From Verrucomicrobiota bacterium (GTDB lineage Bacteria > Verrucomicrobiota > Verrucomicrobiia > Limisphaerales > UBA9464), in assembly GCA_017309115.1 (NCBI GenBank), contig JAFLEF010000011.1, positions 1 to 64,000 of the forward strand: 64,000 nucleotides of DNA, written 5' to 3'. The stretch's first letter is position 1, and each line of letters opens with the position of its first letter. Made by a program: the position numbers and the translations under genes. Positions 47,245 through 55,934 of this stretch are shown one piece after another. Below the pieces are notes generated by a model. It searched no databases. It worked only from the letters and a program-made list of their open reading frames with translations, and had not been told where the DNA came from.

Positions 47245-47934
47245 ATGAACCCACATTCCTCCAACCGCGGGCCAGACTCCTCCACCCCTCCGGCGGGTTC
47301 TCCAAGTCGTCATCTGTTGGTGGCCGACGACCACGACATCGTTCGGCACGGTCTTCGACTGTTGCTTCAGCAGAAGCTGGTAAATCTGGAAATCGAAGAA
47401 GCCCGTTCCGGGGAAGAGGTGCTCCAGCAGTGTCGGCGGCGGAGTTGGGATCTCGTCTTGCTGGACCTCACGATGCCGGGCCGGAGCGGTCTGGAACTGT
47501 TGTCGGATCTCCGACGCGAATTTCCCGGGACACCGGTTCTCATCATGAGTGCCTCACCGGAAGAGGAGTTTGCACTCCGGGCTCTGCGGGAGGGCGCCTC
47601 CGGCTACCTCGACAAACGAACGATGGCGGCGGAGGTGGTGGTAGCCCTGGAGCGGGTCTGGAGCGGCGGAAGGTATGTCAGTGCGCGCCTTGCCAGCGCC
47701 TTGGCGGATCAGTTGGGCGGGGCGGCGCGCCCGCTTCACGCCGCCCTCTCCGCCCGCGAGTTTCAGGTGCTTCGTCGAATCGCCGCAGGGCACACGATCA
47801 AGGAGATCGCCGCTGACCTGGGGCTGAGCGACAAGACCGTGGGTACCTATCGCACCCGAATCTCGGAGAAGTTGAAGCTGGGGACCAACGTCGAGCTAAC
47901 CCGCTACGCATTGCAGCATCGGCTTGTGGAGTGA
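47245..47934 (+). CDS. LuxR-family (NarL-type) response regulator
   Basis: The 229-residue protein has a receiver domain (VADDHDIVRHG, Asp74 in VLLDLTMPG, MSASP, GYLDKR) and a C-terminal LuxR helix-turn-helix (LSAREFQVLRRIAAGHTIKEI, cut at 20, to KTVGTYRTRISEKL). It is a DNA-binding regulator activated by phosphorylation and pairs with the upstream kinase. The targets are unknown. Confidence 0.95.
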   Translation: MNPHSSNRGPDSSTPPAGSPSRHLLVADDHDIVRHGLRLLLQQKLVNLEIEEARSGEEVLQQCRRRSWDLVLLDLTMPGRSGLELLSDLRREFPGTPVLIMSASPEEEFALRALREGASGYLDKRTMAAEVVVALERVWSGGRYVSARLASALADQLGGAARPLHAALSAREFQVLRRIAAGHTIKEIAADLGLSDKTVGTYRTRISEKLKLGTNVELTRYALQHRLVE

Positions 47935-48045
47935 ACGCGCGGGTCAGGAAAACTCCCGACAGACGTGTCAGCGAGGGCCATCGAGGGGCGTCAGCATTGC
48001 TCCCATGGTGCAGGCCGCTGAAGTGGGTAACCTGGAGTTGCTTCT

Positions 48046-48429
48046 ATGAACGCAACTGCACTGAGAACAATTCTGGTGGTGGATGATTCCCTTCCGGTAC
48101 GTCGAAGGTTGGTGGACCTGATTGAAGACCTGCCCGGGGTGGCGGTGGTCGGTGAGGCGGAGGACGAGTCCGAGGCGATCGACCTCTATCGCCGTTTCTC
48201 ACCGGATGTGGCCATCCTCGACATTGGACTTCGTTCGGGAAGCGGGATTCGGGTCCTGGAGTACATCCGACTGGGCGGAAGGAAATGTCAGGTGATCATG
48301 CTGACCAACTTCGGCGACACCGGATTCCGGGAGCAGTGTGTCCGATCAGGAGCCGATCATTTTTTTCTCAAGTCCTCCGAATTCAGCCAGGTGCTGGATC
48401 TGTTGCGTTCATCCGGGGTGGCCCAATGA
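48046..48429 (+). CDS. Single-domain response regulator
   Basis: The 127-residue protein is only a receiver domain: VVDDSLPVRRRL, phospho-acceptor Asp59 (VAILDIGLRSG), MLTNF and a conserved Lys in FFLKSSEF. It has no output domain, so it acts as a phosphate relay or by protein contact. Its stop overlaps the next kinase's ATG by ATGA. Confidence 0.93.
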   Translation: MNATALRTILVVDDSLPVRRRLVDLIEDLPGVAVVGEAEDESEAIDLYRRFSPDVAILDIGLRSGSGIRVLEYIRLGGRKCQVIMLTNFGDTGFREQCVRSGADHFFLKSSEFSQVLDLLRSSGVAQ

Positions 48430-50963
48430 GCACGTCGCATTGTGGAGCTGAGCGACCCGGCCCGTTGCCGAGCGTGGGTAATCCGTTGGAGAAGTTGGAG
48501 ACGATCGGACCTTCGGCCGCGCCGGCGACGAGAGTGGGGTGCAGGGAGGTTCCGAGGGATGCGGATGAACGGGAGCAGCGTCGGTTGGAGGCGTTGCGAC
48601 GCTGCGATGTTTTGGACACGTTGGAGGAGCAATCCTTCAACGACCTGGCCTCCCTGGCGGCGGCGGTTTGCCAGACTCCCATAGGGTTGATTTCCCTCGT
48701 GGATGAGCACCGGCAATGGTTCAAGGCCAAGGTGGGAATCAAGCTGCAGGAAACCCCGCGGGAGCATTCGTTCTGCAACCACACCATTCAACAGAGGGAG
48801 GTATTCGTCGTGCCCGATGCGGCCGCCGACTTCCGGTTTGCCGACAATCCCCTGGTTGTGGGTGAACCGCACATCCGGTTTTACGCAGGGGTCCCGCTGA
48901 TCACGGAGTCCGGAGACGCGATCGGGGCGATTTGTGTGAAAGACCGGCGTCCTCGGGAATTGAATGAAGCCCAATTGTCCTCGCTTCGCGGCATTGCCCG
49001 TCTGGTCGTGAAGCAACTCGAACTGCGCTTGCTTCTCCGGGAACAGAAGCGGTTCTTGGGCGAACAGGCGCGAGTGGAACAGGCCCTGCGGGTGAGTGAG
49101 GAGCGGTTCAAGCAGGTGGCATGGGCGACGAATGACGGAATCTGGGATTGGGATGTGGTCACGGACGAGGTCTGGCGCAGCGAGGGATTCCACGCGTTGT
49201 TCGGTTACCAGCCCAATGAGGTGGAACCGCAGCGCATCGGCTGGCTGTCGCGGATCCATCCAGAAGACCGCGAGCGTATCCTGGGCTCCTTCGCTCAAAC
49301 ATCGGCGGCCAAGGAGCAGTTTTGGCGCGGGGAGTATCGGTTTCGACGCAAGGATGGAACCTACGCGGAAGTCTTGTCTCGAGGAGTGGTTTCCTACGAT
49401 GCCGCTGGCCGGGCGGTGCGGGTGGTGGGAGGGATGTCCGATCTGTCCCAAAGCAAGGCGGCGGCGGCGCGAATTGCGGATCAGGCAGCCCTTTTGGATG
49501 CGGCTTCCGATGCCATCCTGTTAATCGATTTGAATGGCACCGTCGTGTACCACAATCGGGTGGCCGAACGGTTGTATGCCGGAGACGGGCGCAGTCTGGT
49601 CGGCCGGTGCGCGTGCGGCGGCCCGCTGTCGGATCCCCGGACGTACGCGGAAGCATGCCGGCACTTGTGGCGGGAGGGATTTTGGCACGGCGAAATGGAG
49701 CATGACGTCGGGGATGGGCGAGTGGTGGTCACCGAAGCCCGCTGGACCCTGGTCCACGACGCTGAAGGCCGGCCCAAATCGATCCTGGCCATCCAAACAG
49801 ACGTCACGAAGAAGCGGGAACTCGAAGCCCAATTGCGACAAACCCAGCGGCTCGATGCCTTGGGCGCCCTGGCGGGTGGGATCGCCCATGACTTCAACAA
49901 CATCATTGGCGCCATTTTAGGCAATGTGCACCTGGCGCTGGAGGACCTGCCACCCGCCAACCCGGCGGGAGAATGCCTCGAGGAGGTGCGCAAGGCTGGG
50001 CTGCGGGCCAAACAGTTGGTGCAGCAGATTCTCACCTTCAGTCGACAGCAGTCCCCCAAGCGAGCCGTCATCGCTTTGGAACCGGTCATTGAGGAATCCC
50101 TGAGCCTGCTCCGGGCGACGTTGCCGGGTTCGGTGACCTTGGAGACTCACTTCGCTCCGGGCGTTCCTCCCATCATGGCGGACTCCACGCAGATTCATCA
50201 GGTCATGCTCAACCTGGGCACCAATGCCTGGCATGCCTTGGAGAATCGTCCCGGCCGGATCAACGTGTCGGTGGAGGAAGCGCCAGCGGAAGTAGTCCAT
50301 GACCTGTTCCACGGGGTGCGGCAGGTCCTGCTGAAGGTTACTGACACCGGCAAGGGCATGGATGAGGTCACGCGAAAACGGATCTTCGAACCGTTCTTCA
50401 CCACCAAGCCCGTCGGCCAGGGCACAGGTCTGGGATTGTCCGTCGTTCACGGCATCATTCAGAGCCACGAAGGCATGATTCGGGTTACGAGCCAACCGGG
50501 TCAGGGGGCTTGCTTTGAATTGTTCTTTCCGGCGGCGCCCGAGCCGGCTCCGGAGAACCCGGCGCAGCCCGAGAAAGTGGTTCCGGGACAAGGTCAGCAC
50601 GTGTTGCTGATTGATGACGAGCCCGCTCAAGTGGCTCTTTCCCGGCGCTTACTGGAACGATTGGGCTACCGTTGCACCGGATACTTGGACGGCCATCAAG
50701 CCATCGAAGCGGTGCGTCGGACTCCTGGGGCGTTTGATCTGGTGATCTCCGATTACAATATGCCCGGACTGTCCGGTCTGGATGTCGCCGACCGGATTCG
50801 GTCCATCCGTCCCGGACTGCCGGTCGTACTCAACTCCGGTTTTGTGCCTCCGGAAATCAAAGCCGAGGCGGAACGGCTGGGAATCAGCCGAGTCCTCACC
50901 AAACCCAACTCCATCGGTGAACTGAGTGAAGCCATTCAGCGATTGATGCAGGCCGAAACATGA
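48426..50963 (+). CDS. Hybrid GAF-PAS-PAS histidine kinase with receiver domain
   Basis: Starting at the overlapping ATG at 48426 gives 845 residues. Domains in order: GAF (about 55-205; LEALRRCDVLDTLEEQSFND, then HSFCNHTIQ), PAS with PAC (about 225-345; WRGEYRFRRKDGTYAEV), a second PAS (350-465; ASDAILLIDLNGTVVYHN), HisKA with His488 in GGIAHDFNN, HATPase (DTGKGMD, GTGLGLSVVHGI) and a C-terminal receiver with Asp776 (VISDYNMPG). No membrane segments. Flanked by single-domain receivers, it is likely the centre of a phosphorelay. Confidence 0.94.
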   Translation: MSTSHCGAERPGPLPSVGNPLEKLETIGPSAAPATRVGCREVPRDADEREQRRLEALRRCDVLDTLEEQSFNDLASLAAAVCQTPIGLISLVDEHRQWFKAKVGIKLQETPREHSFCNHTIQQREVFVVPDAAADFRFADNPLVVGEPHIRFYAGVPLITESGDAIGAICVKDRRPRELNEAQLSSLRGIARLVVKQLELRLLLREQKRFLGEQARVEQALRVSEERFKQVAWATNDGIWDWDVVTDEVWRSEGFHALFGYQPNEVEPQRIGWLSRIHPEDRERILGSFAQTSAAKEQFWRGEYRFRRKDGTYAEVLSRGVVSYDAAGRAVRVVGGMSDLSQSKAAAARIADQAALLDAASDAILLIDLNGTVVYHNRVAERLYAGDGRSLVGRCACGGPLSDPRTYAEACRHLWREGFWHGEMEHDVGDGRVVVTEARWTLVHDAEGRPKSILAIQTDVTKKRELEAQLRQTQRLDALGALAGGIAHDFNNIIGAILGNVHLALEDLPPANPAGECLEEVRKAGLRAKQLVQQILTFSRQQSPKRAVIALEPVIEESLSLLRATLPGSVTLETHFAPGVPPIMADSTQIHQVMLNLGTNAWHALENRPGRINVSVEEAPAEVVHDLFHGVRQVLLKVTDTGKGMDEVTRKRIFEPFFTTKPVGQGTGLGLSVVHGIIQSHEGMIRVTSQPGQGACFELFFPAAPEPAPENPAQPEKVVPGQGQHVLLIDDEPAQVALSRRLLERLGYRCTGYLDGHQAIEAVRRTPGAFDLVISDYNMPGLSGLDVADRIRSIRPGLPVVLNSGFVPPEIKAEAERLGISRVLTKPNSIGELSEAIQRLMQAET

Positions 50964-51451
50964 ACCCTTCTCCTCCTATCTTCCCCCCGCGCATCCTGCT
51001 GGTGGATGACGACACTGGCATTCGAAAGTTGGTCCGACGTGTGTTGGTCCGGGCCGGCTACGAAGTGGCTGAATCCACGGATGGGCTCAACGGGCTTCGG
51101 CAAATGCGGGCGGGCCATTTTGATTTGCTCATCACCGACCTGGTGATGCCCGACATGGATGGGTTGGAGCTGATTCGCGAGACTCGTGCCAGCCGTCCAG
51201 AGGTGCCCATTCTCGCAATGTCCGGCGGCGGGAAGGTGCCTGCCCCCGTGTATCTGCGATTGGCGGAGGTGCTGGGCGCCGGGAAGGTTTTGGCCAAGCC
51301 GTTCGAGATTCCGGCGCTCCTGCAGGCGGTTTCGATCCTGTTGGAGAGATGGACGCCACAGGTGCCATCCTCCGGCCGGTTGGACGAAACGGCAGATCCA
51401 GGCGGGTTGCCGGAGCGGACGGCTGGTTCGGATGTTTTGCGGGTCTCCTAA
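50960..51451 (+). CDS. Response regulator, receiver only
   Basis: The 163-residue product overlaps the hybrid kinase by ATGA. It has ILLVDDDTG, Asp60 (LLITDLVMPDMDG), MSGGG and KPFEIPALL, then about 35 residues with no recognised domain. Likely receives phosphate from the hybrid kinase or its receiver. Confidence 0.92.
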   Translation: MNPSPPIFPPRILLVDDDTGIRKLVRRVLVRAGYEVAESTDGLNGLRQMRAGHFDLLITDLVMPDMDGLELIRETRASRPEVPILAMSGGGKVPAPVYLRLAEVLGAGKVLAKPFEIPALLQAVSILLERWTPQVPSSGRLDETADPGGLPERTAGSDVLRVS

Positions 51452-51473
51452 GCTTTGGGCTTTGAACTTTGCG
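51452..51473. repeat. Heptanucleotide-like repeat (GGCTTTG)
   Basis: AGCTTTG, GGCTTTG and AACTTTG follow one another directly after the response regulator stop. The core NNCTTTG recurs every seven bases, another intergenic heptamer array. Confidence 0.55.
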
Positions 51474-51509
51474 TTTTCTTTGGGTCACCCTTGGGCGTTA
51501 CGACCGACC

Positions 51510-52586
<1,077 letters not shown>

Positions 52587-52600
52587 CTGATCCCGCGGAG

Positions 52601-53020
52601 CTACAGCCGGGTCTTTCCCAATTCGGCAATCCGTCGGAAGGCCGTCGCCGAAACGGGCATCACGCTGAGCCGGGTGTGGCGGATCAGGAGCAGATCCTGA
52701 GTCTGCGCATCGGCTTTGAGTTGGTCCAGAGTGACCGGCTGGGCCAAGGGTCGATGGGGAATCAAATCCACGCAGGACCAGTCCCCTTCGGTGGCGGTGG
52801 GGTCGGGATAGGCCTCCCGCGCCACCGAGGCGCAGCCGACCACCTCCTTGCCCACATTGCTGTGGTAGTAGAGCACGAGGTCGCCGGTCTTCATGGCTCT
52901 CAGATTGTTCCTAGCTTGGAAGTTGCGGACACCGGTCCAGGCCGTTTGGCCATCGGCGACGAAAGTTTGCCACGAGTAGGCGTCCGGTTCCTGTTTCACG
53001 AGCCAGTATTGTTTGCCCAT
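52601..53020 (-). CDS. EVE domain protein
   Basis: The ATG at 53020 gives 139 residues beginning MGKQYWLVKQEPDAYSW, the conserved EVE start. Other family signatures are TAWTGVRNFQARNNLRAMK and GDLVLYYHS. EVE domains (PUA-like) recognise modified bases in nucleic acids. An upstream in-frame extension looks unrelated to the fold. Confidence 0.93.
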   Translation of the reverse strand: MGKQYWLVKQEPDAYSWQTFVADGQTAWTGVRNFQARNNLRAMKTGDLVLYYHSNVGKEVVGCASVAREAYPDPTATEGDWSCVDLIPHRPLAQPVTLDQLKADAQTQDLLLIRHTRLSVMPVSATAFRRIAELGKTRL

Positions 53021-53090
53021 GCGCAGAGCATGAAAGGGCGCCCGCCTTGCCTCCAAGGGCGAATCCAGGGGAAGACGGGATTGCCGGGGA

Positions 53091-53756
53091 TTACTGGCGA
53101 AACACGCTGTGCAGGATCACTTCCTTGGTCTTCCACAGCAGCGTCATCGTGAAGGAGACCGGCAGCAGCAGCGCCATGACAAACAGCCAGGGTCGGGTGA
53201 ATTCGAAGAAGAACTGAAGTCGGAGCAGCAGTTCGGGCGGTTGATTCCAATGGGGCAGGCCCAGCCAAGCGAGGACGGCAGCGAGAATTCCCAGGATCAA
53301 CCGGGTGTTCAGCCGGGTGAAGAAGAAGGTTTCGGAACGGAGGGTCTGATCCGGCAGCATGGCGGCCAGCCGGAGCAGCACATCATTCAAGGCGATCAGG
53401 AAGAACTGTCCGGCAAAGCTGAGCATCAGCATGCCGTGTCCGAAAAAAGCTTCCTCCGGAGCGCGGCTCCACCAGATGGGAACCGGCGCCAAGGCGAGAA
53501 GCATCAGGGCCAGCAACAGGGCGCGATGCCGGGCGGACGCCCAGATTTTCTCCTCGGGCTGAAAGTAGCGGAACTGCGTTATTCCGTAGACCAGACACGC
53601 GCCGGCGATGAGCGGCGGCCCGTAACCGAACTGGCGCCATCCGAAATCGAGAGCACAGGCAGTGGACGCCAACAGCATTCCGGGCACCGCCCAAAAGAGC
53701 AGGGAAAGGCCCCGGACCACTCGGGCCAGACTGGGGATGACGTTCCGTTCCGGCAT
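53091..53756 (-). CDS. Hypothetical multi-pass membrane protein
   Basis: The 221-residue product has about five hydrophobic helices (LSLLFWAVPGMLLAS, PPLIAGACLVYGIT, ALLLALMLLALAPV, LILGILAAVLAWLGL and WLFVMALLLPVSFTMTLLW). No conserved motif is known to me. It lies between the EVE and speA genes on the same strand, 67 bp after speA's stop, and could be co-transcribed with speA. Confidence 0.7.
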   Translation of the reverse strand: MPERNVIPSLARVVRGLSLLFWAVPGMLLASTACALDFGWRQFGYGPPLIAGACLVYGITQFRYFQPEEKIWASARHRALLLALMLLALAPVPIWWSRAPEEAFFGHGMLMLSFAGQFFLIALNDVLLRLAAMLPDQTLRSETFFFTRLNTRLILGILAAVLAWLGLPHWNQPPELLLRLQFFFEFTRPWLFVMALLLPVSFTMTLLWKTKEVILHSVFRQ

Positions 53757-53823
53757 GGGGCCGTGACCTCAGGGTTGGGGGATGCCCGAAAGCCGTGGGT
53801 GGCTTCCGGCCGGGGAAACCGGG

Positions 53824-55776
53824 TCAGGGCATCGATAGGTAAGTGTAGTCCTTCAGCCCTCGCTCGTAGTCGTCGAGCAGGCGCATTCCTTCGGTGGGCT
53901 TGAGGCGGTCGCTCTTGATGGCCGCATCCACCTGGGCCTTCATTTGACGCTTCAGTTCGCTTTCCTCGTACTGCACTGCCCGCAGGGTCTCGATGATCAT
54001 GTTCCCTTCAATGACCTCCTCGACGTAGTAGCCGGTCGGTTCGTCGGGTTCGAGGAACACATGGATCTCGTTGACCCGGCCAAACAAATTGTGGAGATCG
54101 CCCATGATGTCCTGGTAGGCGCCCATCAGATAGAAGCCGAGGTAGTACGGCTCGTGTCCATTGGCGGTCGGCTTGAGTTCGTGCAACGGCAGAGTGTCCC
54201 GGACGTCCCGTAGATCGATGAACTTGTTAATCTGTCCGTCGGAATCGCAGGTGATGTCCACCAGGGTTCCCTCCCGGGTGGGCCGTTCGTTGAGGCGGTC
54301 GATCGGCATGATCGGGAACAACTGTCCCAGCGCCCAATGGTCCAGCAGGGACTGGAACACGGAAAAATTGCAGAGGTACTGGTGGCTCAGGCTGTCTTCC
54401 AGATGCCGGATTTCCTCCGGAATGTAGCTCTGGGATTTGAAGGTCTGGACGACGGCCTCGCTGATTTCCCAGTAGAGATGTTCGATCTTCGCTTTGTCCC
54501 GCAGATCGAGCACGCCCAGCGTGAACATCTGGTGGGCGTCTTCCTTCCGTTCCAACGCGTCGTGGTAGGCCTCCAATTTGTTGAGGCGGCCGAGATTGTC
54601 GCGGATTTCGAGGAGTTCGCGCACGATCCGGTGTTCCTGATCGCCAAACGCGAAATCAAACTCCGGGGGTGTCTTGTCGATGTGCCCAAACACTTCAACG
54701 ATGAGCACGCTGTGGTGGGCGACCAGGGCGCGTCCGCTTTCGCTGACGATATTCGGGTGTGGAACGTTCTCCTGGTTGCAGACGTCAGCGAGGTAATACA
54801 CCACGTCGTTGGTGTATTCTTGCAGCGAGTAATTGGTGGAACTGTCGAAGGCACTGCGGGATCCGTCGTAGTCGACGCCCAAGCCACCGCCGACATCCAC
54901 GTACTCCACCGGGAAGCCCAGTTTGTGTAGTTTGGCGTAGAGGCGGCCGGCTTCTTGGACGGCGCGTTTGACGGTGAGGATGTCCGGGACCTGGGAGCCG
55001 ATGTGGAAGTGCAGCAGCTTGAAGCAGTGGCTGAGACCTTCGCGCTGCAGCATTTCGACGGCGGCGAGCAACTCGGTGGTACTCAGACCGAACTTGGCAT
55101 TCTCCCCACCGCTTTCGGCCCATTTGCCGGCGCCCTTGCTGAGCAGGCGGGCGCGGATGCCGATCATCGGCTCGACTCCTACCGATTTGGAGACCGAGAT
55201 GATCTGGCGGAGTTCCTCGATCTTCTCGACCACCATAATGATCGTCTTGCCGAGTCGGATGCCCTGCAACGCCAGGCGGATGAAGGCGGGATCCTTATAG
55301 CCATTGCAGATGATCAGGGAGCCTGGTTGATCCTGCAGAGCCATGCCGGCGAAGAGTTCGGGCTTGGAACCTACTTCCAGGCCGAAGTTGTAGGGTTTCC
55401 CGGCGTCGAGGATCTCCTCCACCACTTCGCGGAGTTGATTGACCTTGATGGGAAATACGCCGCGGTAGATGCCCTTGTAGGCGAATTCGGAGATGCTGGC
55501 CCGAAAGGCCTCATTCAGGGCTTGGACCCGATGTCGCAGGATGTCTTGGAAGCGAACCAGCAGGGGAAACTTGAGACCACGGGCTTTGGCGTCTTCGATG
55601 AGGTCGGTCAGATCCACTTGGACCCCGTTTTGGAGCGGTGTCGCCACCGCGTGTCCCTCGGAATTGATGTCGAAGTAACCAGCACCCCAGCGGTCGATGT
55701 TGTACAACGTGCGGGCGGATTGGGTCGTCCACGGTCCAGGGTTGGCGGCGGCCGACACGGGGGTAGAATCACTCAT
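53824..55776 (-). CDS. speA: Biosynthetic arginine decarboxylase
   Basis: The ATG at 55776 gives 650 residues beginning SDSTPVSAAANPGPWTTQSA, close to the normal SpeA size. The pyridoxal phosphate lysine is in VFPIKVNQLREV, with HFHIGSQVPD, DVGGGLGVDYDG and the second active-site region DITCDSDGQI. It makes agmatine from arginine, the first step of putrescine and spermidine synthesis in the cytoplasm. The upstream frame is open but lies ahead of the conserved start. Confidence 0.97.
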   Translation of the reverse strand: MSDSTPVSAAANPGPWTTQSARTLYNIDRWGAGYFDINSEGHAVATPLQNGVQVDLTDLIEDAKARGLKFPLLVRFQDILRHRVQALNEAFRASISEFAYKGIYRGVFPIKVNQLREVVEEILDAGKPYNFGLEVGSKPELFAGMALQDQPGSLIICNGYKDPAFIRLALQGIRLGKTIIMVVEKIEELRQIISVSKSVGVEPMIGIRARLLSKGAGKWAESGGENAKFGLSTTELLAAVEMLQREGLSHCFKLLHFHIGSQVPDILTVKRAVQEAGRLYAKLHKLGFPVEYVDVGGGLGVDYDGSRSAFDSSTNYSLQEYTNDVVYYLADVCNQENVPHPNIVSESGRALVAHHSVLIVEVFGHIDKTPPEFDFAFGDQEHRIVRELLEIRDNLGRLNKLEAYHDALERKEDAHQMFTLGVLDLRDKAKIEHLYWEISEAVVQTFKSQSYIPEEIRHLEDSLSHQYLCNFSVFQSLLDHWALGQLFPIMPIDRLNERPTREGTLVDITCDSDGQINKFIDLRDVRDTLPLHELKPTANGHEPYYLGFYLMGAYQDIMGDLHNLFGRVNEIHVFLEPDEPTGYYVEEVIEGNMIIETLRAVQYEESELKRQMKAQVDAAIKSDRLKPTEGMRLLDDYERGLKDYTYLSMP

Positions 55777-55934
55777 CTTCAGGCGGTCAAGCGGCGCGAC
55801 TATAGGAGGGGCCTTTCCGAATTCAACGCGCACGTTGCCCAAGTCAGGAAAACGTTTCCAACCCCGGAACCGCCGCGCCCAACGCCGCACGGAGGCCAGC
55901 GCAGAAATCTGCGCGAACCGACCTTGCCTGGGCG

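Noticed and set aside
48357..49451. 364-codon minus-strand frame opposite the hybrid kinase
   Set aside because: It overlaps the GAF and PAS coding regions and its sequence is the mirror of their codons.
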